From positions 1-64,000 of the forward strand of contig JAGQDJ010000178.1 in NCBI GenBank assembly GCA_022885665.1: DNA of 64,000 nt. The letters run 5' to 3'. Shown here in pieces: positions 24,901-38,400 of this stretch. The DNA comes from Triops longicaudatus. Its lineage: Eukaryota; Arthropoda; Branchiopoda; Notostraca; Triopsidae. How positions within the stretch are numbered: position 1 is the first letter of the stretch; each line of letters begins with the position of its first letter. The translations under genes and the position numbers were made by a program. Under the pieces are notes generated by a model that had not been told where the DNA came from, ran no database searches, and saw only the letters and a list, made by a program, of their open reading frames with translations.

Positions 24901-27900
24901 TTTGCCATTTTCTGTATATTTTCTATTTTTGTTCATGGTTTTCGTGTATTTTCCCACTTTATTTTAATGTTCCTTACGTTACTTATGCGATGAACGCTAA
25001 TTTGTCATCGCATCTTCAAGACGTCTTTAAAATACAACGTATTTGATGTGTTTTTCTTCGCAAACAAAGACAAGGAGAATTTAACGGGTTGGAAACGAAA
25101 TTTTCTTCTTCTTCCTCCCACTTTTCACTCATTTTCATCTCCTAACAGCGTTTCGGGTCTCAACTTCCTCTTTAAGCTGTGTAAATGCCAGTCGGACGTT
25201 TGGCAAACACAAATGTAACGTTGTGTATGCTTTCGTAAAGCAGCGACCATAACGTCATTCTGCTTGCTCTGTATGCAAATTCGCCAAGAAACTGAACCGC
25301 AAAGCCCACACAACTTTTTTCCTTTCGTTTGGTGACCTCAACGCCAAAGTGCACGATGTTCTCACGAAAAGACGTTTTCCCTTTAATGTACATGAAAACC
25401 CCTCATAGCGAAACTTCAATTCAGAATTTCCATTCACACATCTTAAAATGGGTTAATGTATTTGCAATATGTAATTTGAATAACTGTGTAATTACCCTGT
25501 GGTTGTTGGTTGCTGGTTTTATGAATGACCACACATAATTCGCTTAAATTGCAGAACAAAAGAAAAAAGTTTTAAAAATCACTAAAATTGTCTGAGAGGG
25601 TTACAACACAGGGTTAAAATACATTTAAAAAACATTTGTTATAGTTAATTTTAAAAAATCGAAGCATAAATTGCGTTTTCGGAAGAGAAAAGCGTTCTCC
25701 AGACCAATTTTCCCAAGTCTTGTAAACGCATTGCGAGAAGCCCACCTCAACCCTCCCGCAAGGCCTATATTTAGCCCAGAGCAACACCGAGAGAAAAGGC
25801 ACTTTTCCCTCTCAGTCCAGGAAGATTTTACTTTTAAAACACTTCCTGCCACGGGGTTTCGTGTTTGGCCCCGTTTTTGTGTAAAACTTACTCGCTTCTG
25901 GGCGTAAAACGACTTGGGGTTGCTTTCTGGAGCTTTTAACTCCTTACCTACGTTTCTGTAACAAAATCTTGCACAAAAGCCATCTTGCTCTCGCTTAACG
26001 TTAATAGATCGCACTAAGTAGATTATGTTCCAATAAATAAGATATTTTCTAACAGAATTCGGAAAGGAGTTTCATGCAAACAACAAACGTAAAACAGAAA
26101 AGAGAAGCAGAAACGCCTGTATAAAACTGTTCATAAAAAGTGGGACAAGGCACGCAAGAATCTTCAGCTTTTCGTACCAGTTTTTAATGGACAACGTTTT
26201 GAAGTTATCACATGCATTACATTTTAATGGTCGCTTTACTAAACTAGTTTTAAAGACTCTCAGGATTATAAAAGCGTTTATGTCATATAAGTTTAGGAAG
26301 GTTCTTTATTATCAATTTTATCAGACTGCAAATTTCTGCATCGTATCTAATCGGTCTAAAACAGCGGTTAAGATAACGTTTCTCTCAAGGTTTCATTCCC
26401 AACTGCCAAATATTCGACACCAAAGGGTAGAAGCTTCTGAGCTCATCTTTGCCGAACGAATAAAGCCCAAATCTCGGGAAATAAACGACTAATAAACGAG
26501 TTTTAACCATCGACGCCCACTCCGTCTTCTTCAATGTCTTGCTCTTGTCAAAATGGTACAAATAGAAGTGTACTACAATGGTTTTCTTCTCTATTGAAGA
26601 ATTTAAACACCCCGAGAAAAAGATACCTCCTAAGCTGAAAAGAAGGGCAATAAGGGGTTTACGATTTGGGCTTAAAAACCACCCAAGTACCTGATTTTAA
26701 CCTCAGGTTTTCCTTCCACTCTTTTGTTACCATGGCCACTCTTCGCTTTTGGGTGTGATTATGATTTCACGGCTTTCTCATAGCGGTGAAACCCAAATGG
26801 GTAATTCTACTTCGTAATAACGGAGGCTTCTCTTTCTCGAGAGTAACAAAGCGGACTTGCTCACGAAGAGACATTTTTTGTTCCTTTGCTTTTATTTTTT
26901 TTTTTGCCTTTTTTTGGTTGCTTTTTAGGTCACGAAGATGACAATTCTTGCTTCCAATTAGGTAACTTAGCTTCCTTGGAAAAATAGTTTCTTTTACTCA
27001 GGGCAAAGTTTTTACCTATAATGGATTTTTTTTTTTTTTTGGGGGGGGGGGGGGNGGCCTTAGCACAACCTGTTTTACCTTATCTCAAAAAAGGGTGGGG
27101 AAGTTTGAAACGTAGCAGAGTGAAAAAGATGAAAAAAGGAAGGTGAAGATAGCGATCAGTACACAAGCCATTTAGAAAAAGGTGGAAATCTCAAGTGATT
27201 GGGCACCCTGTCAAGCGAGATGGCCAATTAAGAGTTAGAATAAGCGAAAGAATTGGAAACCCTTTGGAGTGACTCCGAAAAATATGAATAGTGTCAACAA
27301 GTAATGTTCGTAATAATGTAATGTTAACCATATTAAAAAAAAAACATGAGAATATAGTTCAAGAACGTGTATTGAATTTGTACATTTGAGCTTTATTGTA
27401 CTAGAGGGCAAATTCAAAATGAAGACAACGCAGTTTGTTTACATAACAAGTCAAATCATAATAAGGACAAAGACTTTTAAGATCATGTGACTTTAAAACT
27501 CATTTGCTTTGATATAATTCTACTTTGGGGTTTATTTACATTCCTATGTAGTTGTCATCCATTGATTCATGCTAGAAATTTCTTTAAAACTTTAATTTAC
27601 GACTTTAAGACAATAGCTTATATACCCGTCTTGGAATAGTAACGAACACAGTATGATACGGCGTACTGTATATTATCGCAAGCTGGAAACAAGAGCGATA
27701 AAATTGAGATTGACGCGCTTTATTACAAAAAGGCTCCGCGAGCTTTCGCAGGGTGGCGATAAAGACCTATGTGAAGGGGGGTAGAGGGTGATCTTTGACC
27801 TCTTCCCTTTTTAAGGGGCAGCCAACTTGGCCATGGCAACTAGCTTCGCTAAAAAGTGCACCAAAAAACGTGCAAAATAAAAAAATAGTGTCAGCCATCA

Positions 27901-29000
27901 TTCGTTGTCGGAATCTGATAAAAGTGCTAAAGAAAGGAGGGTTGGGCATTTTATCGTGATCTTTCGCTGTAGGTAGAGCATGTACGAGCTTTTCCTGTGT
28001 GATAGTGGTCGACAAATCGTTATCGCAGTGAACCGAAGCCGTCATCCGTTTAATGAAGCGTGGGAGGCTAATGAATCGCTACGCAAACACGCATTGGAAC
28101 TGCTTTCACTACGAAGGTTATTAGCAATGTGTTGGACATGAAACATAAGAAATCAAGGAAATTTTTAAATGAAGCTTAAAACAGAGCGTTCATAATTATT
28201 CATAAGTCAAACGAAAACTATATAAGCAAAACTTCTATTTGCAGCATGACAAGCAGTTTTAAAGGACGGTACTACTTCTAACAACAAAAGCGTATTTATT
28301 TAAGAGAAAGCACGCAAAATCGAGTTTTGCGTTTCCTCTTTAAACACGGCGAGACTTTGGAAATAAAAAGGAAAGAAATTGCTTGTTGCCAAGGCCCTTT
28401 CGTGGCTCAAAACTCACACGTGACGAATGGAATTTTTTAATAAAAATAGAAACATAGTTCCTAGCAAAGCTGAGTGTAAGCTTTAAAGAAGAAAGCAAGA
28501 GCAGAAAACTTGTATCGTTTCACTAAAATAAATATCTTAAAAAATTCACAATACTAATAATGCTTCGGACATCAGTACACAAAGAGCTTATTAGTAAACA
28601 CGAAATTAAATTGAAAACGTTTAAATTAGAACAATCTCCAACAGCGATTTACGCGTTTACAGATAAACTCGCACAATGGACCAAACGGAAAATCACGAAT
28701 CCATGAGGACGAAGCCTTTGGTCACGTTTCTTTAAACTAAATCTTAACTTCGCACACATCTTGTGCACCGAGTTTCTGTGGCCAACCTGGCAAGTGAAAC
28801 ACGACGACCTTTTCTTCCCCCTTTCTGCGTCTGTTGTTCAAATCTCCGCCCCTTTCCTCCGCCTTCTTGAAACCTTTGCAAGCCAAAAACGCCTGAATTC
28901 TTGTCTTTTTACTTGAAAAAGCTGTAGCCAATAACTGTTGAAGCAAAGTAGGTACTGTGTTTAAATTGCCTTAAAAGTCTTGCTAGTTAAAACAGAGAAA
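21920..29000. other. Gene-poor 7-kb spacer between receptor kinase and collagen
   Basis: Only short frames without recognisable domains occur on either strand. The region contains CTCF-like motifs at 22121-22135 and 22201-22218 and a poly-T/poly-G tract with an ambiguous base at 27026-27057. I see no exon pattern, tRNA or transposon coding sequence. Confidence 0.5.
27026..27057. repeat. Poly-T followed by poly-G with one N
   Basis: Fifteen T are followed by fourteen G, an N at 27055 and two more G. It is the only ambiguous base I noticed in the window. The tract may be a real homopurine/homopyrimidine switch or a sequencing problem. Confidence 0.9.
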
Positions 29001-29029
29001 AAAGTATACAAATTGACGCCGTTCGAGAA

Positions 29030-29428
29030 AAAGAAGCCGCGCGGACGCGGCGAACAAGAAGGGGAGCGCTGCGGCGTCTGTCTGGGGAGCAAGACCAGTT
29101 AAGCCGGCCAGATGTCGAGCCGCGGCCTGCGGAGAAGGAGTAGCGCAGGAACTGAGCTCAACTCAACCCGAAGTGGAGCGTTTTATTGCGGGAGAACAAA
29201 TTGGCCGAGTGGGCGTACTGTATGGTGCTAGTGCAAGTGACGCAGTTTTCAGTGAAGCTTCGCCGCTTAAACGGTACACTGCCGGCGTGTTTACTGTGTT
29301 AATTCTCCGGAGCAAACTGATTGTTTTCGTGTGTTTTTCCCCCTTTTAAATCGGAATATGTAAAGGATATACTAGCTTGGGTGTATTGAAAGTGTAAGCC
29401 GTTTGACAGTGGTATTGTGACTTCTCAA
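29030..29428 (+). promoter_or_regulatory. GC-rich promoter and 5' leader of collagen IV (putative)
   Basis: A short island (about 29030-29170) with several CG dinucleotides (GCCGCGCGGACGCGGCG) stands out in AT-rich surroundings directly upstream of the collagen start codon. I infer promoter or 5'UTR. No TATA box is evident, and no partner collagen gene is seen in the opposite direction. Confidence 0.4.
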
Positions 29429-32400
29429 ATGGGGAGGCCAAGGATTATCTACGCTTTTGGCGTAGCGAGTTTGTGCATTGGACTATTTTTCACGAGTTCA
29501 ACCGATGCGGCTGTAAGTCAATTTTGTTTTCATTTCAGTAGTTTATTGACTTGATAATTATTTGTAATTTTTATACATCCGAAACCAATTCAATTGTTGC
29601 AGAATACATTCGGTTCACTCAGGTTAAGTTAGGGTAAGATGCGTTAATTTAAGTTACATTAAGGTAGGCTATGTTTAAGTCAAGATTTGGTTATGTTAAA
29701 GTAGGATATTGTCGTTTTAGTTAAGTTTCGTGAAGCTTAAGTTTACGTGAGTTAACGTGTGTTTGCATAAAAATACGCTGGAAAGCTGTTTAAAACGTAG
29801 AAGAGTTCGAAACAAAGATATAGTTCGTGAATAGAGATATTTTGATTAAGTTACGTGCTTTTAAATAATTTACTTACGTAATGTACGTCACGTAATTACT
29901 GTACTAAACTATTCGATATTTTCTGTGTTCATCATATATCAACATACTTTGCCAGCATGAATTATACGACTATTTAGGAATTTATGTATGCATTATAACG
30001 TATGAATTGAATGACAAAGCCTGCAAACAATGTTAAATATCTTTATTTCTCTTGGTGGATGCCAAAATGCCGCAGCTTATAAATTTTAAAGTCTTTAAAT
30101 TATTAAACATACAATTTCTTTTGATTTCGAACAAAAATTTACGTAATTGCAGCTACGTGCTTTAAGGCTAATACTAATCCCAAATAAGATCTTTCGTATA
30201 TTTGGTTTATTTACTTAGTTAATTTTTTGAGCAAGCGTTTGCGCAATTTGCAGCACCATGTTATATTGCTGGACTTGTTTGGCTGGTTGGTGTTGTTTGG
30301 TTTAAGAGATGTTGAAAGTTGCGAGCCTTATTACGTGACGGCATGGATCGGGTTTCGGTCCTCGTCTTTGCCTCTATCGCGGGCCATGCAGCGCTGATAA
30401 GCGAGCGAAAAGGAGCAGCAGAGGCAGCAAACGCACAAGAGTTTTAGTTTAGTTTACAAGACGCGTCCTAGTTAGGGATTAGCGTTCGTTTAGACTAAAA
30501 CTTGCCCCACTCAGAAGTGTGGGAATCAAAAGATTACGGTAAAGGCGCCAAATGGCAGCTTAAGCCATCTAGCAAGCTAATCAAGAAGCTTATCGCCGAA
30601 ACTGGTCCTCGTTTTTCCCTTAGAGGAACGTTTCCATTCAAATGTCTGATGAAACGTACCGTGCTGAAATTTTGCAGTCCCAGTTGTAAAATTGTAGCGT
30701 TGTCTGTGTCAAGAAATAGAAACTTAAGAAAAGCTGTATAAATGCCCGGGAAAAGGCAAGAAAAATCAGCTGTTAATATCGTTTCCACGGGTGCCTTGGG
30801 CTTGCTAGGTTTCCTGTAAAATGACGCTGGGAATATGGTGTCTGAGCTTCTCATATCTTGTTCAGTAGCATTCGTTGAGCTTAAAAATATTTTGTTAAAA
30901 TTTTGGTTATCCATAGTGAACGCAGTCTGCCAAAAAGTACCACCCATTTTTAAAGAAAGGTAGCCAAATAAAATAATACGGAATGTCTCAGTGAATTTTC
31001 AATAATTTCACGTGCAACTTTTTCAAATGCTACTTAACGGTATGTGGTATGATTGTGAATTTTTAGAGCCGCAAGAAATCTTTTGTTCAAAAGTGATGAT
31101 TATTTATTACTTTGTCGGCGAAACCTCAAAGTTTTTTTAACATATCGAAAGTGTTAAATATTGTTTAGAATTTTTACGCGAGAGGTATCAAGCAAAACAC
31201 ATTTAATTTAATTTTATTCGAATTACTATCTTTAGATTTATTTTGCTATTCTATTTGTTTTGTCATTCCGGTTTTTGCATTGTATTTGCATGATATTGAC
31301 CGATATTTTACTTTTTCTTCCCGAAAACCCAAGGCGTGCAAAGGATGTGTGCAAAGCACTCGATGCGAGTGCAAAGCCGAGAAAGGATTGCCCGGCGAAG
31401 CTGGGTTGACTGGTTTGAGAGGATCGCCCGGAATTCCCGGACCCATGGGCCCTGAAGGTCCCTCCGGACCTAGAGGCCTCCGCGGTGATCTCGGCAGCTT
31501 AGGGGGCGTCGGCGAAAAAGGTTACAGAGTACGTCTTCACCACGTCTAACTTCCTGTTTTTGCTCCTGAACTTATAGTCGTTTATGTTTTTCTTTGTTAG
31601 GGTGACATTGGTGCACCTGGTTTCACTGGAGCGCCCGGTATCCCCGTAAGTACTTTAACTTCTCACTAGATGCCGACTTAGTTTCCTTGCCATGTTGTTT
31701 TCATTGTCAGAAACTAAGCAACAAACAAAGAAGCCCTTAAGTCAGCGTAAATCTGTCTTCATGCAACCAAACATGACTCCCTTTCTCACGTATTTCACAT
31801 TTTTAACGTCTAAACAACTCCTTTTATTTATCGAAAGTCTTGTGGTCAACAGAGTGAAGTTCCGACAATAGTTCCATTGAAGACAATCAAACAACATGCA
31901 CATCTGCAGTTGTACTCCCACAACTGTCCCGTGGGAGTTCAATACATTCCGCGTTTTTCCTACCACCTTGTCAAAGGCTCTACTTTTCTACACTTTTAAT
32001 AAATTTTCTCTAACCATTGTTACTCATTATGAAAGATTAATTTGAGTTTACTTGCCGTAACCCGCATATTAAATGTGTAACCTCATTGAGTCTGGAGCCA
32101 TCTAATGACGAAACTGTAAAACTCTAGCGCCATCTGTTATCTGGTCTTTAACTGCACAGTAAACAGCGCGGCACGCCATTTTAGTGTTGTGGAACAATGA
32201 AAAGAAGCTACTCAATAGCTTGTCTTGAAATTTGATGTATTGTCTAGGGTTTCACTGGATTAGAAGGACCCGTCGGTACCCACGGAATCCCTGGCTGCAA
32301 TGGTACCGATGGCCGACCTGGACACGAAGGAATGCCTGGATTGCCCGGAGGTAGGGGACCTATCGGCCCTCAGGGTGACAACGGACCTAGGGGTGACCCT

Positions 32401-35400
32401 GGTGATGGCGGCATCAACTCCAAGGGCACGAAAGGCGAACAGGGCGATTCCGGATCACCGGGCCCAATGGTACTTAACTCACGTTTTTATTCATCCTTTT
32501 CCTCGCTTTCGTATTGTTATTTAGTATTAAGGGAGTGTCTTAGATTTCTTTAGAATTTTCTTGTTTTTCTTTTGGGTGTTTTTATTGGGGGGAAGTGTTC
32601 AGTTTATTTATAGTTCTCTTCCACTTATTAGAAATTTCTTTGTGACGCTTTTGAAGTTTTTTTTTTTTTTTTTAAATTTCTTGAATGTATTCCCCCTGAT
32701 GTCTAATTATGTGTAATTCTTGAACTGTAGGGTTATCCCGGAACAGACGGACCCCTAGGTTACCGTGGGGAGGAAGGTGACCACGGAGACCAGGTACGAT
32801 TTCGTCAATCACTATAATACGCACTTCATGGAAATACTGAAATTTTAGGCTACGCTGGCGAAGATCACTATAAAAATCGTCGAATTTGAAATTGATAACC
32901 ATTTTTTAGGGCGAACCGGGTGAAAGAGGATTGCCCGGTGAGAGGGGCGAGAAAGGTGAACCCCGATACGGTACCAAAGGTCACAAAGGCCAGCCTGGTG
33001 AGAAAGGGTTGCCCTGGACTCCTTCCAATACGGGTCCGAATACTACCATCGCTATCAAAGGGCATAAAGGCGCACGAGGTGACGACGGATACATGGGCTA
33101 CAAGGGCGATGAAGGACCCAGAGGGATTGACGGCCTGCCGGTACGTTGTGATTTAGATTTTTCTGGAAAATTCGCTAGTATGGACTAAGAGTGCGTGAAT
33201 GGTGGGATGCGAAATCCTAACTATTGCATCGCCGCTTTTTGCATTTTTATTCACATTAAAGTGGATGCTTATGATTTTAAAATTAAATATTCTTAAAGGG
33301 TCCTGCTGGCAATCCTGGCCCTAAAGGTGTGAAAGGTGACCCTGGTGTCGAAGGTCCTCGGGGTAAAGAGGGTAAACCGGGACACGTTGGACCCTCGGGC
33401 ATGAAAGGAACGAAAGGCGCGCCTGGTTTCGAAGGCCTACCCGGTGTAGATGGCTTCAAGGTGAAATTTCAAATTGTTCTCCAGCGATGGACCGGTTTTG
33501 GACATACGCTTCTCAGTGAAACTATCGTTAGGTTAAGTAAAAGGCTCAAGGTTTGTTATTAGGGCCAAGCTGGTGATCCTGGTGAGCCCGGTATTCCTGG
33601 TATGCAAGGTCCACCTGGTGAGAAGGGTGGCTACGACCCGACTTCCGAAGAAGAGGGCAAACAGGGTCCCCCCGGGTCCCAAGGTCCCATCGGTGAGTTG
33701 AAAAAAAAACTGTTTTACCTTTAGTTTTGCCGCTCTTAATTTTTTGATCTGAGCTTAATTTTCGGTGTAATTAGGTTATCGAGGAGCGCCTGGCTTGGAA
33801 GGAAAACGAGGTACACCTGGTAGTTTTGGACCTAGAGGGCCTCCAGGTCCCCCAGGACCTCCTGGCTTGCCGGGTCCTGATGGACCGAAGGGCATTTCCT
33901 CACCCGGCGATCCAGGAGATAACGGTACAAGCTTTTTGACGCGTTCTGACAGGGAAATTGACTTGTTTTCATAAATAAGGACCTGACGGCCAACCTGGAG
34001 TCGATGGAGAACCAGGCTACTCTGGATTGCCTGGCTTCCCGGGACTCAAAGGTGAAGCTGGCGTGACTGTCATTGGACCACGTGGCAATCCGGGTAACCC
34101 TGGACGACCTGGCCGTGACGGTGTACCTGGAACAAGAGGCGAACCTGGTTTCCCTGGTAATACATTTTCGCCTTTGCATTTTCACGCATTGTTCGTCCAT
34201 ATAAAAAAGCGAATGCAACGCCATCTGACATCAGAATATCAGTGATGAAATGGCTCGAAAGAAGCTTGCACTGCCATCCTTGCGGCCTAAGCATATTACG
34301 TGTTGAGATCTTGAACAACAATGAAAAGCAGTCTAAAAGGGGGAAAATAATAAAAAAATATTGCATGGAATTAGATTTACAGAAAAGGATGTAAATATAA
34401 GTAGGGCATTAAAGTAAGTTGAAATAACAATTTGTAATGGAAAGTGAATGTGAATGTACATGAATTTACTTGGCACTTTGCACAGGTGCCAAGGGCTTAC
34501 CGGGTATTGGAGTTGACATTGTGGGACCACCTGGCCCCGATGGTTTACCCGGCGCCCCGGGCGATTTTGGCCGCCCTGGTCTCGACGGAGTCAACGGTGC
34601 TCCTGGACCTAAGGGTGTTCGTGGTGACGATTGCGGAATCTGTCCAGATGGTACGTCATATTTCCTTTTTTTATTTCCTTCACTTTTTTGGGAAATTTTA
34701 ACGAAAAGAAAGTAGTCAATTGTAAAATAAGTTAACTTTAAATTAGTTCATTATACATTTCGATTTTGTCAAATATAAAAGAAAATGGTTAATGTAAGTG
34801 TCTTGATGTCGTGTTGCTAGGCGGAAAGGGAAACAAAGGTGACGAAGGTGAATGCGGAAATGACGGCTACCCTGGCCAAGAAGGCTTCCCTGGTCTTCAA
34901 GGACCCCGAGGCTACAAGGGCGAACGCGGCCGACCTGGACCTGTTGGGTATCCTGGTACTCCTGGACGCCCCGGCGCTGCTGGTACGTCGTCAATATCCT
35001 CTTATGTTTAAAAATGTTTTCTCCTTATTCTTTAATTTTATTGATTTTCCATTTAAAGTCGTTCTTGTTTGTTCATTTTCTTTTTTATTTTTATTCAATT
35101 TTGTATTATTTTTTTCTTTTACCTTCTTTTCCATATTTTATTTAGAAAGTTTTATTTGTTATATTTTTTTATTTTATTATTTATTTTTTTTTGGCTGTTG
35201 AAAATAGCGTAACTTGCTATTCGCGTACTTTGAGAACGGCTAATTCAACGCCATTGTTTCAGGTTTGGCGGGTCCCCCGGGACCTAAAGGGCGAGAAGGA
35301 GACTTGATTTACCCCGACGATAGTGACCTTAAGGGCCCTACCGGGGAAGCGGGCGAAAAGGGATTTCCCGGACCACAAGGGCCGACTGGATTACCCGGAT

Positions 35401-38400
35401 CAGCGGGGCAACCCGGCTTGCCCGGACCCAGAGGAGAAATCGGTCTTAGAGTGAGAACGACATTCTTATTGAACGACTTTTTTTTACTTATTTTCTAATT
35501 TTTTTTTTTTTCTTCTTTTTTTTTTTACCATGTAAAGGGAGATTATGGTGAAGCCGGAGCACCGGGCAAAGACGGCAAACGTGGCGTAGACGGTTCACCC
35601 GGTATTGACGGCAGGGACGCTGATCGTTTCCGAGCACAGAAAGGCGAACCAGGCCTTTCAGGACTCAAGTAAATGTTTCTTTTCAGTCGCGTTTATTATT
35701 GTGTTTGCGAAACCCAAGCTGCCAGCATTGCTACGGTTTAAATTTGGCATTGCCAGGGGCGCGCGTGGTGACGTGGGCGACAAAGGTGCACGTGGTGAGT
35801 CCGGCATGATTGGTCCTGGTCCGACGCACAATCTGAAAGGAGAACCTGGTGAACCAGGCGAAGAAGGTAAACTACAATGATACAATTTAGTGCCGGAAAT
35901 AAAATAAGTAAACACTTAATGCGCTAACGACACGGTCGACAATAAATACAAGAAGATCGTATTTCTGAGTGATTTATTTATACGAAAAACATAAGAGTAA
36001 AAAGGCACTTTGTACGACTCTTGTTGTCCATAGGTGAACCTGGCTGCGAGGGCGAGATTGGGTTCCGTGGTAACGAGGGCCCTCGAGGACTGCCTGGAGC
36101 TAAAGGCTTACCTGGTACTTCGTTCCCGGGCATTGCAGGAGTTAAAGGCTACCCTGGCATTGAAGGAGACATGGGAGAACGCGGTGACACTGGCGCCGTT
36201 GGTGACGCTGGCATTGACGGCTTCCCGGTACGTGCGCTGCAGTTGTGCCTTTCACGGCCACTTGAATTCTTTTCTTAACATTTGTTACTTGCTTCTCTGC
36301 TCTCTGTTTTTGTGTTTTTAGTATTTATTTTCATTATTATCTTTACTTAACAATAATTTAGTTTTCAAAACTAGAATAGTTCAATTTATGGACTCAATTT
36401 TTCTAGGGTTTACTCGGCATGAAAGGCGACCGTGGTGAACCTGGTTACGGAATTCCTGGCCAAGTCGGCGAGCCTGGCGCTCGTGGCTTTAAAGGACAAC
36501 CCGGTGACGACGGATTACCCGGCACCAGAGGGCGAACTGGCGAAAACGGCGCTCCGGGCGTTAAGGGATTTAAGGGCGCCCCTGGTTCTGAAGGATCACT
36601 CGGACCAAAAGTATTATTTTCTCTTTTCATTAACTTTTTTTTTCTCTTTATTATTCGTTGTTCGTGAAGTGATTGAAAGACGAATAACTTAATTAGAACT
36701 TTTCTCCTTTTTTATTATTTTAACCGAGGCACGAGCTACTGCTTGTTACAGTTTATTTTTATTGCATATTTATTGTATATTTCTTATTAAAAAAGTACTT
36801 CATGGAAGTAATATGTTAGAAATGTCACGTAATTTGTATCATTTTTTATCTCTCGTGTGATAAAATTCATCGAAAGTTTCCGAACTGTCGATGGAGATTT
36901 ATTTGTTTTTAAAATTCTTCAAGTAAAAAAAGGAAAAATTTGCAGCTTATTTCCTTCTTTTGTGAATTTTTGTTAAATAAAATAGTTTTATTTGACCAAA
37001 TTTCACTTGTACATGAAATTTACTACTGCGAATGAACTTTGATTTCAGCTATGATTTCTATGATTGCTTTGATTTGCTTTGATTGCAGGATTGGCTAATT
37101 TCATTTTTTGTGACTTTCAGGGACCTAAAGGCCAACGCGGTATTTCGATTCCCGGAATTCAAGGCTTGCAAGGCCCTCCTGGTCTTCCTGGCTTAAACGG
37201 AATTTTTGGAGACATCGGCACGCCTGGCTTGGACGGTTTTATGGGTCCTAAGGGCTTCAAGGGTACATAATTTCCTTTCTTGCGCTTTTTAATATTTCAC
37301 AATCTTTTTGCTCTTTTTTTAAGAGAAAAAGTCTCGTGTTTAGCTATCTTTACGTATTTTTTGGACTGTTTTGTGTTTTACTTTACAATATTTGTTTGAA
37401 CACAAGTTTAGTTGTTTCGTCGTTAGTTATCGTTTCTCAAAATTTTTGGCGTTTTTTAGTTCACACACATTTCTATAGTTCACACAATTTTTTTTCTTGT
37501 TTCCGTTCCGATTTTTATCTACTATTTATGTTAAATGTTTTTTTATTATTTTTTAAAAAAATAATGTTCTCATAAATTGTTGGATTTCTTTCGTTTATGA
37601 TTGTTAGTTATAGAGTTTTATTAGACACTTTTACGTTTAGTTATTACTTTTAAAGATCTTTTCGCAGAGAAAGCTGTTTTACGATGTTTTGGTGTTTCAA
37701 TTTTATTTTTTTTTTTTTTTCGTTTGAAAAAAGGATTGCCGGGCGAAACTGGCCGACCTGGTCTTCCTGGATTTGACGGCGAGCGTGGTTTCCCTGGCAG
37801 AGATGGACAAGCAGGCAACAGGGGCGAAAAAGGACCCAAGGGTGACGACGGATTGCCTGGTTTTCAAGGTAGCTGCATTATTTCATGCTTTACGTAACCG
37901 CTTTTCTTGGTTTTTAGTACTGTGATGGTCGAAATCATGCTTTGCGTCGAAATTGAACTATTTTTATTTATTTATTTAGTACTATTGTTATTAATATTAT
38001 TATTATAAGAAGACGAACTCCGTAAAAAATTGACCAATGAAAGAATTAATTAATGAATATTGTTTTTATTTAGGTGATTACGGCAGGCCTGGAGCTACGG
38101 GACGACGAGGAGCACCAGGCGCCCAGGGCGATTGTGGCGACGATGGTGACGAAGGCTTCCAAGGCCCAGATGGCGCCCCAGGCCCGAAAGTGAGTTCCAC
38201 GAGGCAATTGGATCAAGTTTTTCTTTTGTCATAGAGCTTTTGCAAAATTGTGACAATCGTGAAAAACATGAAAAACAACAACAACAACAACAACAACGAA
38301 AAAGTTGTTTCTATGATTAAAACACGAAAAAAGGGCCTAAAGTTTCGTTTTCGGGATTAAAACAATCGAGAAGATTATGGAAACCAAGAATTATGTGTAA

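Noticed and set aside
27767..28045. 92-residue minus-strand frame in the 22-29 kb spacer
   Set aside because: Lacks coding character and splice partners.
30502..30741. 79-residue plus-strand frame in collagen intron 1
   Set aside because: No resemblance to known proteins; it lies just before repeat A and is probably intronic.
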